Shown: positions 15,588 to 23,590 of the stretch, in pieces
Layout of the letters: each line of letters starts with the position of its first letter
Position numbering within the stretch: position 1 is the stretch's first letter
NCBI GenBank assembly: GCA_019235715.1
Contig: JAFAKE010000001.1
Location: 1-38,290, forward strand
Source of the DNA: Vulcanimicrobiota bacterium
GTDB taxonomy: Bacteria > Vulcanimicrobiota > Vulcanimicrobiia > Eremiobacterales > Eremiobacteraceae
DNA: 38,290 bases
Direction of reading: 5' to 3'
Made by a program: the position numbers and the translations under genes
Notes under the pieces: model-generated
What the model was told of the DNA's origin: nothing
What the model saw: the letters and a program-made list of their open reading frames with translations, nothing else
Database searches by the model: none

Positions 15588-18500
15588 GTGCCGGAAATCT
15601 GCGCCGTCGCCGCGAAACGCTTGCGTTCGATGATCTTGGAACAAAACACAGGGACGCACGCCGCTTTCGATCCGCTCGTCGAAGAGTGGTTTGCCGGACG
15701 CTTCGCTGGCCCCACCGCGCCGCAGATCGCCGGCTGGCCCCGCATCCAGTCTGGAAGCGATGTGCTTATCAGCGCCCCCACCGGATCCGGCAAGACGCTG
15801 GCTGCGTTCTTAGTCGCCGTCGATCGTCTGCTGCGTGCGGCGCGCACCGGACTGGCGGCGCAAACGCAGATCCTCTACGTCTCGCCCCTCAAAGCGCTCG
15901 TCAACGACGTGCACACGAATCTGGAGCGGCCGCTCGCAGAGATCACCGCTCTTGCCCAACTGCATGGCGTCGCGCTCGAGCCGATCCGTGTGGCGTTGCG
16001 CACGGGCGACACGACCATGCGCGACCGCGCGCGCATGCTCACAAGTCTCCCGCACATCCTCGTGACGACCCCCGAATCGCTGTTCATCCTTTTGACCGCC
16101 GCGCGCTCGCGTGAGGCGCTGCGCACGATTTCGACGGTGATCCTCGACGAGATCCACGCGCTGGTGCCGAACAAGCGGGGACCTCATCTCGCGCTGTCGC
16201 TCGCGCGCCTCGATCAGCTCGTCATGGAAAACGGCGGCTCCAAGCCCCAGCGCATCGGCCTGTCGGCGACGGTGAAGCCGGTGGAAGAAATCGCGCGGTT
16301 TCTCAGTCCGGCGGCCGAGGTCATCAACATCGGGCACCGCCGCGAAATGGACCTTTCGGTCGAAGTTCCGCGCGACGAACTCGGACCCGTCGCAAGCAAC
16401 GAGATGTGGGCCGAGATCTACGACCGCCTCGCGCAGCTCATCAGCGAACACCGCACCTCGCTGATCTTCGTCAGCACGCGCAGGCTGTCCGAACGCGTCG
16501 CGCACAACTTGGTCGAGCGCTTGGGCGCGGGCACCGTGATGCCGCATCACGGCAGTTTGGCGCGCCACATACGGCTCGAAACCGAGCGACGCCTCAAGCA
16601 GGGCGAGTTGCGCGCCGTCGTCGCGACCGCATCGCTCGAGCTTGGCATCGATATCGGCTCGGTCGACTTGGTCATACAGATCGGGTCGCCGCGTTCGATC
16701 GCCGTCGCCTTGCAGCGCATCGGGCGCTCGGGGCACTGGGTCGGCGCCCGCCCCAAAGGAATTTTGTTCCCAACAACGCGTGACGACCTCATGGAGTGCG
16801 CGGCGATCGTCAAAGCGATCCGCACGGGCGCGCTGGACCGCCTCGAGCCCGTGACCAACGCGCTCGACGTCTTGGCGCAACAGATCGTCGCGGCGTGCGC
16901 CGCGGCCGACTGGAAAGAGGACGACCTTTACGAGTTGATGCGCGGCGCGCACCCGTATCGTTCGTTGTCGCGCGCAGCCTTCGATGCGGTGCTCGCGATG
17001 CTCGCCGACGGCATCGCGACCTCGCGCGGACGCGCGAGCGCTTTGCTGCATCGCGATCTCGTGCACGGCAGAGTGCGGGGCCGGCGCGGCGCGCGCCTGG
17101 CCGCGATCACGTCGGGCGGCGCGATTCCCGATACGAGCGCCTACGCGGTCGTGGCTGAGCCCGAGGGGACGGTCGTCGGTACGGTGGACGAAGACTTCGC
17201 CGTCGAAAGTCTGGCGGGCGACATCTTCCTACTTGGCATGAACTCGTGGCGCATCAGGCGCGTCGAGCAAGGACGCGTGCGCGTCGACGATGCGCACGGC
17301 GCCCCGCCGACCATACCGTTCTGGCGCGGCGAGGCGCCGGGACGGACGCGCGAACTATCGCAGGAGCTGTCGCGGCTGCGCGAGCGCATCGCAGAGCTCG
17401 CGCAGGCGCCGGCGGCGGCTGTCGAGTACCTCGAGCGCGAGTGCGGTCTCGACCGCCTCGGAGCCGAGCAGGCCGTGCAGTATATAATGGAAGGGAAGGC
17501 TGCGCTCGGAGCCGTTCCCGCGACCGCGTGCGTTATCGCCGAACGCTTCTTCGACGAGTCGGGCGGCATGCAGTTGGTGATCCACGCTCCGCTCGGCGCG
17601 CGCATCAACCGGGCGTGGGGATTGGCGCTGCGCAAGCGTTTTTGCCGCTCGTTCAACATCGAGTTGCAGTCGGCGGCGACGGACAACGGCATCGTCATCT
17701 CGCTGAGCGAACAGCACGCATTTCCCCTCGCATCCGTCTTCGGCTTCCTCAAGGAGCCGAGCGTTGAGGATGTGCTCATCCAGGCTATGCTGCCCTCGCC
17801 GATGTTCACCGCGCGCTGGCGCTGGGACGCGCAGCGCTTCTTAGCCCTGCCGCGCTTCCGCGGAGGCCGCAAGGTGCCGGCCAACATCCAGCGCATGCGC
17901 GCCGACGATCTGCTCGCCGCCGTCTTTCCCGACCAGGCCGCGTGTCCTGAAAACCTAGGCGGGGAAGCAGTGCGCATACCGGACCACCCGCTCGTCGCCG
18001 AAGCGATCCACGATTGCCTGCACGAGGCGATGGACATCGACGGCCTCAAAGAGGTCTTGCGCGGCATCCGCGACGGCTCGGTCCGGGCGCTGGCCGTCGA
18101 GACCGCGGAACCCTCGAAGTTCGCGCATGAGATCCTGAACGCGAATCCGTTCGCGTATCTCGACGACGCGCCGCTCGAAGAGCGGCGCGCACGCGCGGTG
18201 CAACTGCGCAACAGCGTGCGCGCAGACCTCACGATGGGCGCCGGTGCGCTCGACGCCGACGCGATCGCGGCCGTCGCCGACGAATCGTGGCCGGTCGTTC
18301 GTGACGCCGATGAGCTGCACGACGCGCTGCTGACGCTCGTGCAGCTGCCGAGCCCGCAGGCCGGCGAATCCCGCGACGTGTCGGCATGGCAGGGTTACTT
18401 CGAGGTGCTCGCCGGCGCACAGCGCGCGTCCGTGCAGCATGTCGCCAGCGCGGCGTATTGGGTGCCGGCCGAGCGTCTGGCGATTTTCAACGCTGCCCAT

Positions 18501-19718
18501 GGACGGGCTCAAGAGCCCGCGATCGAGGACGCCGTCACGCACATCGTGCGCGGCTGGATGGAGTCGATCGGTCCGATCACGGCTGCGCGGCTTGCGCAGA
18601 TCTTGGAACTGGAACAGCATCTCGTGGAAGCGGCGCTCGTGCGTCTCGAGACCGAAGGTCAAGTGCTGCGCGGTTCGTTCCATCAGGGCACCGAACACGA
18701 ATGGTGCAACCGGCGCGTGCTCGCGCGAATACACCGCCGCACGCTTGGCGCCCTGCGCCGCGAGATCGAACCGGTCAGCACGCTTCGCTATCAGCAGTTC
18801 CTGGAAACCTGGCAGCACCTCGCACCCGGCACGCAGCTGCACGGCGTCGACGGCACGCTGCAGGTCATCAAACAACTGCAAGGACTGGAATTCGCGGCCT
18901 CAGCCTGGGAACGAGAGATCTTGCCGGCTCGTGTCGCGCACTACGATCCGGAATATCTCGACCGCTTGTGCGCATCGGGCGAAGTGATGTGGGGCCGCCT
19001 CTCGCCGCATCCCGCTTTTGACGAGCCGGCGAACGAACGCACGCGCCGCGTACGGCCGTCGCGCATCGCGCCCGTCTCACTGTTCCTGCGCCAGGATGCG
19101 GACTGGCTTCTTTCACGCGCGCGCAGGTCGCGCGCGACGGCGGGCGACGCGTCCTTGTCCGCGGCCGCGTTGGATGTGCGCGACGCCATCGCGCAGAACG
19201 GCGCTTCATTCTTCGCGGACATCGTGCGTTTGTCGGGCAGGCTCGCGAGCGAAGTCGAAGACGGTCTGTGGGAGCTTGTGGCCGCCGGCGAAGTCACCGC
19301 CGACGGCTTCGATAACCTGCGCGCGCTCATCGATCCGCGACGACGCCTCGCCTTAGGGCGTCTCAACCCGGCGCGACCGCGCAACGCAGCAGGGCGCTGG
19401 GCGCTGTTGCGCCCGCCCGCGGCGCGTGCCGCGAGCGCGACGGCGCTCGCCGAGCACGACGCGCAGCTCGAGGCTTTTGTGCACCAACTGCTGGCGCGGC
19501 GAGGCATCCTGTTCCGCGACGCGATCAAGGAGGAGACGCTGGCGCCTGCCTGGCGCGACTGCCTCATCACCTTACGCCGCTTGGAGCTGCAGGGAACCAT
19601 TCGCGGCGGACGATTTGTCGCGACCTACGTCGGCGAGCAGTTCTGCCTGCCTGAGGCGCTCGAGCTGCTGCGTTCGCTACGCCAACCTGAACAGATGAAA
19701 ACCGGCCTTTCAGCCTAG
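15588..19718 (+). CDS. lhr: Lhr-type large DEAD/DEAH helicase
   Basis: 1376 residues, in the size class of full-length bacterial Lhr (about 1500) rather than the 850-900 residue core form. Walker A is APTGSGKT (63-70), the Walker B box is DEIH (187-190), and motif VI is QRIGRSGHW (about 376-384). A winged-helix and Lhr-specific central region follows. A C-terminal part from about residue 960 (STLRYQQFLETWQHLAPGT near 1063) resembles the AlkZ/YcaQ-like HTH_42 domain of Lhr C-termini. Lhr is a 3'-5' ATP-dependent DNA or RNA-DNA translocase linked to DNA repair. Start: GTG 15588, or ATG 15630 (residue 15); neither has a clear ribosome-binding site. There is no nuclease or phosphoesterase partner gene. 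The long antisense frames inside are high-GC shadows. Confidence 0.92.
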   Translation: MPEICAVAAKRLRSMILEQNTGTHAAFDPLVEEWFAGRFAGPTAPQIAGWPRIQSGSDVLISAPTGSGKTLAAFLVAVDRLLRAARTGLAAQTQILYVSPLKALVNDVHTNLERPLAEITALAQLHGVALEPIRVALRTGDTTMRDRARMLTSLPHILVTTPESLFILLTAARSREALRTISTVILDEIHALVPNKRGPHLALSLARLDQLVMENGGSKPQRIGLSATVKPVEEIARFLSPAAEVINIGHRREMDLSVEVPRDELGPVASNEMWAEIYDRLAQLISEHRTSLIFVSTRRLSERVAHNLVERLGAGTVMPHHGSLARHIRLETERRLKQGELRAVVATASLELGIDIGSVDLVIQIGSPRSIAVALQRIGRSGHWVGARPKGILFPTTRDDLMECAAIVKAIRTGALDRLEPVTNALDVLAQQIVAACAAADWKEDDLYELMRGAHPYRSLSRAAFDAVLAMLADGIATSRGRASALLHRDLVHGRVRGRRGARLAAITSGGAIPDTSAYAVVAEPEGTVVGTVDEDFAVESLAGDIFLLGMNSWRIRRVEQGRVRVDDAHGAPPTIPFWRGEAPGRTRELSQELSRLRERIAELAQAPAAAVEYLERECGLDRLGAEQAVQYIMEGKAALGAVPATACVIAERFFDESGGMQLVIHAPLGARINRAWGLALRKRFCRSFNIELQSAATDNGIVISLSEQHAFPLASVFGFLKEPSVEDVLIQAMLPSPMFTARWRWDAQRFLALPRFRGGRKVPANIQRMRADDLLAAVFPDQAACPENLGGEAVRIPDHPLVAEAIHDCLHEAMDIDGLKEVLRGIRDGSVRALAVETAEPSKFAHEILNANPFAYLDDAPLEERRARAVQLRNSVRADLTMGAGALDADAIAAVADESWPVVRDADELHDALLTLVQLPSPQAGESRDVSAWQGYFEVLAGAQRASVQHVASAAYWVPAERLAIFNAAHGRAQEPAIEDAVTHIVRGWMESIGPITAARLAQILELEQHLVEAALVRLETEGQVLRGSFHQGTEHEWCNRRVLARIHRRTLGALRREIEPVSTLRYQQFLETWQHLAPGTQLHGVDGTLQVIKQLQGLEFAASAWEREILPARVAHYDPEYLDRLCASGEVMWGRLSPHPAFDEPANERTRRVRPSRIAPVSLFLRQDADWLLSRARRSRATAGDASLSAAALDVRDAIAQNGASFFADIVRLSGRLASEVEDGLWELVAAGEVTADGFDNLRALIDPRRRLALGRLNPARPRNAAGRWALLRPPAARAASATALAEHDAQLEAFVHQLLARRGILFRDAIKEETLAPAWRDCLITLRRLELQGTIRGGRFVATYVGEQFCLPEALELLRSLRQPEQMKTGLSA

Positions 19719-19745
19719 ACTCAGTCAACGCTCCCAAATCTCGGG

Positions 19746-19751
19746 TATAAC
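19746..19751 (+). promoter_or_regulatory. Candidate -10 element of a leaderless promoter
   Basis: TATAAC, five of six consensus bases, ends 6 nt before the GTG start at 19758. There is no Shine-Dalgarno sequence between them. A weak -35 (CAGTCA) lies 18 nt upstream. Confidence 0.4.
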
Positions 19752-19757
19752 GGACGG

Positions 19758-20186
19758 GTGGAACAGGCCGCGCCAGCCGTCAACACGCCGTCAGCCGCCG
19801 TAAAGCTGCCGTCCCTCGCGGCCATCGCGATCGGCGCGGCTCTCGCGCTGCTCGCGCTATTTTTCCTCGTCGTCTTGCTGTCGATGAACGCCAAACTCGC
19901 CACACTCGACCGCATGAACGCGACGCTCGTCCACATGGACCGCGGCTTGGCGGAGACGAACCATCAGCTCCTGCTCGCGAACCGGGCGCTCTCCTTCACC
20001 GATCAGCAACTGGGCGCGTCGTTGCACGTAGCCCAGAGTGGAAACCAAAGTTTGAGCCTCACCAACGGGGAGCTCAAGAAGACTCAGGCCGGCATCGACG
20101 ACATGCGCGCGACGTTGCGCGATCTGACTGCGCAGATCTCGCAGCTCAACCATACCGTGGGCAAGTCACACCTGCTGCATATCTAA
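19758..20186 (+). CDS. Membrane-anchored coiled-coil protein, unknown function
   Basis: 142 residues. One membrane helix (about 19-43, SLAAIAIGAALALLALFFLV onward) is followed by a long heptad-rich helix of nearly 90 residues (KLATLDRMNATLVHMDRGL; ATLRDLTAQISQLNHTV), i.e. a coiled coil on one side of the membrane. No family is recognised; the shape is common to small scaffold or methyl-accepting-like fragments. GTG start at 19758 with a TATAAC -10 box 6 nt upstream and no Shine-Dalgarno. It overlaps the convergent Kelch gene by 4 nt at its 3' end. Confidence 0.7.
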   Translation: MEQAAPAVNTPSAAVKLPSLAAIAIGAALALLALFFLVVLLSMNAKLATLDRMNATLVHMDRGLAETNHQLLLANRALSFTDQQLGASLHVAQSGNQSLSLTNGELKKTQAGIDDMRATLRDLTAQISQLNHTVGKSHLLHI

Positions 20187-21109
20187 GGCGTCAGCGTCCA
20201 GAACTTGTTGGTCTTATAGCACGCGCTCGCTCGGCACAGGTCCCCGCCTGTCGCATAGATCGTTCCGCTCACCGCAACCGCGCTTTCGAGCGGTCGCGAG
20301 GCCGGCATCCCGCCGATGGTCTTCCAATGATCGGCCGCAATCGTGTACGCGTCGACGTTTGAATACATCGCGGTGGTGGTGCTGCCGCCGAGGATGTAGA
20401 TGACGCCATTCACAAGCGCAGAACCTGACGTAAAACGCGGCGTCGGCATCTGCGCGCCTTGCGACCACGCTTTGGTCTTAAGGCTGTAGATCTCGGTTTT
20501 GCCAGACGGGTTGCGAGTCTGCTCGTTGAAGCCGCCGATCGCGAACAGGCGGCTGCCCGACTGGTCCGCCACAAGCGCAAGCCCGTCCCGCGAGGTCGGC
20601 ATCGGCGTCGAGCTGTGCCACGCATTCGTCACCGGATCGTAGACGAGGTGGTCGTTGACGTCGACGAGCGTCGCGCCTTGATACGCTCGCCCTCCGACCA
20701 AGTGGATCTTCCCAGCCAGGACCGCGGCCGCGCCCGCGCCCCGCGCCGACGGCAGCGGCGCGATGCTCGACCACTTGTCGGTCGCCGGGTCGTAGACGAC
20801 GCAATTTGCCGTGATCTTGGGACCGGTCACGCCGCCGAGCAGGTATATCTTGCCATTCATCGTCACCGCCGGCCCATACTGGTTAAGTGGCGGCGCCGTG
20901 CCTTTGCTCCACGAGTTGCCCGCGATGTTGTAGATGTGCAGGTTGTCGCGGTCCCCGATGAGATAAATGGCCGGTCCATCGTGCACGGCTATCATCGCTG
21001 CATGCGTCCAGTCCATGGTCGCGGTTTCGCCCCAGCTGAGCGAAGCCGGCGACGCGGGGGCGCCCGCCAGCACGGCAAACATCGTAAACGCGGCTGCGAG
21101 AATTCTCAT
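20183..21109 (-). CDS. Exported Kelch-repeat beta-propeller protein
   Basis: 308 residues. The signal peptide MRILAAAFTMFAVLAGAPAS is followed by five to six Kelch repeats of about 48 residues, each with the GG doublet and a Y/W pair (for example KIYLLGGVTG...VVYDPATDKWSSIAPLPSARG; LFAIGG...EIYSLKTKAW; VIYILGG...DAYTIAADHW). This is a six-bladed propeller, a binding scaffold rather than an enzyme in most exported bacterial proteins. The start ATG 21109 has AGGAGGT 8 nt upstream. It is convergent with the coiled-coil gene (4-nt overlap). Confidence 0.9.
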   Translation of the reverse strand: MRILAAAFTMFAVLAGAPASPASLSWGETATMDWTHAAMIAVHDGPAIYLIGDRDNLHIYNIAGNSWSKGTAPPLNQYGPAVTMNGKIYLLGGVTGPKITANCVVYDPATDKWSSIAPLPSARGAGAAAVLAGKIHLVGGRAYQGATLVDVNDHLVYDPVTNAWHSSTPMPTSRDGLALVADQSGSRLFAIGGFNEQTRNPSGKTEIYSLKTKAWSQGAQMPTPRFTSGSALVNGVIYILGGSTTTAMYSNVDAYTIAADHWKTIGGMPASRPLESAVAVSGTIYATGGDLCRASACYKTNKFWTLTP

Positions 21110-21187
21110 CGCGCAAGACCTCCTGTGAGCGCGCCGCGTTTCGGCGAACCGCTCTAGGCATCCCGCGTTCGTGCGAGATATGACGAA

Positions 21188-21212
21188 GGCCGCTGCATAC
21201 TGCACAGCGGCC
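21188..21212 (-). terminator. Terminator-like hairpin (minus strand)
   Basis: An 8-bp GC-rich stem (GGCCGCTG 21188-21195 with CAGCGGCC 21205-21212) and a 9-nt loop, 24 nt past the stop of the exported protein gene at 21237-21923. On the minus strand it is followed by TTCGTCATAT, a weak U-tract. Confidence 0.55.
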
Positions 21213-21236
21213 CTCGGCGTTTGGCGCACGCGTTGG

Positions 21237-21923
21237 TCAGCGGTTCGGTTCCGTGCGCGGCTGTTGCGGTGTATCGTTCTGCGGACTGACGTTGTCCGAG
21301 CTGTGGTGCGTCACGCCGAATATGAGCAGCGCTCCGGCGAGGATCGGAAGGAGCAGGCGGGCGTGATGCGCAGGGGGGTCGTTGACCGCGACCCACGTGC
21401 CCGACGCCGGATCCCAGCGATCGTGCTCTTTCGTCGTCTTGCTGCCGTCGAAGTTCGAGCGGGTTGAGTCGCCGCCAAGCACATCACCCTGACCGTTGGG
21501 CGCGGAGAAGTGCTGATTGGTGTCGACCGAACCGGAGGTGTTGCCGTTGACCGTCTGATCGTTCGCGATCACATCCGACGTGCCGTCGGCGTTGTTGATG
21601 GTCGTCGCCTCGGCGGATGCCAACTTGAGCACCTGTTTCGCCTTCTTGGTGACGCAGCGTTTGCGCACGGTCGTCTTGACGACTTGGCCGGTCTTGAGGC
21701 TCGTCCATGTCGTCGTGCTCTGCGTGCAGGTCGTGACACTGCCGTCGGGGTTCACAGTATCCGTCGACGTGCCTTCAGCGGAGACGGAGTTGCCGTTGCC
21801 GTCGTCCGGCGTCGACGCCGTCCAATTGCCGGCAGACGCCGGCGCTGCGATGACGACATCGAGCATGGGTGCGCCTAGCAGCAATGCGAGCACGAGCGCG
21901 CTGAGTTTGTGTGCCTTATTCAT
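21237..21923 (-). CDS. Exported Thr/Asp-rich protein with C-terminal membrane helix
   Basis: 228 residues. The signal peptide MNKAHKLSALVLALLLGAPM ends near APASA. The mature part is rich in Thr, Asp, Asn and Ser with a basic patch (VRKRCVTKKAKQVLK), then a hydrophobic helix (about 188-205, LLLPILAGALLIFGVTHH) and a short Asn/Pro tail. Topology is therefore a surface or periplasmic domain anchored at its C-terminus. No family is recognised. The ATG 21923 has AGAGAGG about 11 nt upstream. A perfect 9-bp inverted repeat lies in the probable leader at 21952-21972 and a hairpin follows the stop. Confidence 0.72.
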   Translation of the reverse strand: MNKAHKLSALVLALLLGAPMLDVVIAAPASAGNWTASTPDDGNGNSVSAEGTSTDTVNPDGSVTTCTQSTTTWTSLKTGQVVKTTVRKRCVTKKAKQVLKLASAEATTINNADGTSDVIANDQTVNGNTSGSVDTNQHFSAPNGQGDVLGGDSTRSNFDGSKTTKEHDRWDPASGTWVAVNDPPAHHARLLLPILAGALLIFGVTHHSSDNVSPQNDTPQQPRTEPNR

Positions 21924-21951
21924 CTGATGCCATTCCTCTCTTGCGATGGGG

Positions 21952-21972
21952 CGGTCGAAGTGGCTTCGACCG
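21952..21972. promoter_or_regulatory. Perfect 9-bp inverted repeat in the 5' region of the exported protein gene
   Basis: CGGTCGAAG (21952-21960), TGG spacer, CTTCGACCG (21964-21972). It ends 28 nt upstream of the ATG at 21923 on the minus strand. No T-run follows on either strand, so it reads as an operator or a leader hairpin, not a terminator. Confidence 0.45.
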
Positions 21973-22044
21973 GTGCCCGAGCGTGCGGGCTTGGCTCAGA
22001 TAGTACTCAAGTGAGAGTGCGCGCGAATCGGGAGAGGTACGGAT

Positions 22045-23580
22045 TTAAATGGCCGGCGTCCCATCCCGCGCCATATAGGCGATAAGCTCGGCCCGCGATG
22101 CGAGGCCAAGCTTATTGAGCAAGGACGAGGCGTGGGACTCCACGGTACGCTCTCCGATCGCCAGGCTCTCGCTGATCGCTCGGTTGGACTTGCCGAGCGC
22201 GATAAGCGCCCCGACCTCCAGCTCGCGCGGACTCATCCCACCCGGGCCGGCCGACCGCGGACGGCCTCGCTTGCGGGCCGTCTCCATGCGCCGCACATCG
22301 CGCGCATCGCCGATGCGACGGTAGATCGCGAGCGCCCGGTCGCGCTCGCCCGCGACCTCGCGCGCCAAGGCCTCGTAATAGTCCCAGCCGAGCTGACTGA
22401 ACTGCTGCGCCGCCCTCGCTGCGAGCGAGCGCGCCTGTGACGCGTGGTTCTCGCGCAGCGCGACGCGCGCATCGAAAAGCGTCAGGTAGGCGCGCGTGTC
22501 GTGTTCGCGCGCGAGCTGCGCTTCGTCCAACCCGGCGAGCAGCGTGCGCGCACGCGCGACGTGCGCTGGATCGCCGTGCACCGCGATATGCACGAAGACC
22601 ACGTTCTCGGTTTGTTTGCCGCGCAGGACCTCGAGGGCGTTGAGCGTGCGGTCGATGATGCCGCGCGCATCGTCGAAACGCCCGCGCGCCACGCTATAGT
22701 CGATATACGCGCAGGCGGCGTATGGCACCGCGCTCTCGTCGAGGCCCTCGATGATCTCAAAGAAGTCACGAGCGGCGCTGCGCTCGACCAGCTCGTCATC
22801 CAGCAACAGCAGCCCGATCGCGATGCCGATGCGCGCGGCGACGATTTCGAATTTGCGCAGCTCAATTCCCATAGCGCAGGCGTGCGCGACCAGTTCGCGC
22901 GCGCACTCGAGCAGGCCGAAACGATGGCAGGTGACCGCGTACTGCATGAGGCAAAATCCTGCCGACACGCTGTGCGAGCCGCTCTCGCCGACGAGTCTGC
23001 GCGCTCGCTCGAAAAGCTGCAGCGTCTCGTCACGCGCGCCGAGTTTGGCGAGATTGACCGCGATGTTGCCCAGCGCGCGCACCGCACCGTCCGGGTCTCC
23101 ACTGGCTGACGCGATCGCGGCCGCCTGCTCGCAGGCGCGCACCGCGTCGTGCGCATCACCGGCTGCGACGCATGCGAGCGCGCGGAATTGATGCAGCCGC
23201 GAGTCCTCCGCGGGTGGGCGCGGCCCGCGATAACGTTCGGCCTGCTCGATGTGTTCGCGCGCGTGCGGCGCGTCGTCCACAAATGCGTGCAGTCCGGCGA
23301 GACTGACGTGCGCGGTGAACCACAAGACGTCGTCCACCCCGTTCGCGGCGGCGAGCGCGCGATCGAACAACACATGGGCGCGCGTGACGTCGCCGGTGTT
23401 GAACGCGAGATGGCCGGCCTCGAGGCACACGGCTCCCGCCGCCGGCAGGTCGCCCGCTCGCTCTAGCAATGCGAGCGAGCGCTCAAATGCGTCGCGCGAT
23501 TCGTCCGCATGGCCGCCGTGATGCAGCTCGAGCGCGAGCTCGCGCAGCATCTGCGCGCGCGCCGGATCGTCCAACGACAT
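22045..23580 (-). CDS. TPR-repeat transcriptional regulator with LuxR-type HTH
   Basis: 511 residues. Residues 1 to about 430 are helical TPR-like repeats (for example ALELHHGGHADESRDAFER; LEAGHLAFNTGDVTRAHVLF; GNIAVNLAKLGARDETLQLF). The C-terminus carries a LuxR/GerE helix-turn-helix: MSPRELEVGALIALGKSN, RAISESLAIGERTVESHAS, LLNKLGLASRAELIAYM. The N-terminal ATPase of MalT/LAL regulators is absent, so this is the ATPase-less type. The ATG 23580 lies 10 nt after the stop of the giant exported protein gene, so the two are transcribed together. It probably responds to a peptide or protein partner and controls neighbouring genes, but the ligand is unknown. Confidence 0.9.
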   Translation of the reverse strand: MSLDDPARAQMLRELALELHHGGHADESRDAFERSLALLERAGDLPAAGAVCLEAGHLAFNTGDVTRAHVLFDRALAAANGVDDVLWFTAHVSLAGLHAFVDDAPHAREHIEQAERYRGPRPPAEDSRLHQFRALACVAAGDAHDAVRACEQAAAIASASGDPDGAVRALGNIAVNLAKLGARDETLQLFERARRLVGESGSHSVSAGFCLMQYAVTCHRFGLLECARELVAHACAMGIELRKFEIVAARIGIAIGLLLLDDELVERSAARDFFEIIEGLDESAVPYAACAYIDYSVARGRFDDARGIIDRTLNALEVLRGKQTENVVFVHIAVHGDPAHVARARTLLAGLDEAQLAREHDTRAYLTLFDARVALRENHASQARSLAARAAQQFSQLGWDYYEALAREVAGERDRALAIYRRIGDARDVRRMETARKRGRPRSAGPGGMSPRELEVGALIALGKSNRAISESLAIGERTVESHASSLLNKLGLASRAELIAYMARDGTPAI

Positions 23581-23590
23581 CGCGCCGAGC

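Noticed and set aside
15810-17066. Long minus-strand frame inside the Lhr helicase gene
   Set aside because: It is the antisense shadow of a conserved helicase; its translation is Arg/Asp/His-rich without domains. High GC creates such frames.
17141-18881. Two further long minus-strand frames inside Lhr
   Set aside because: Same reason; they overlap a recognisable protein on the other strand and have no motif of their own.
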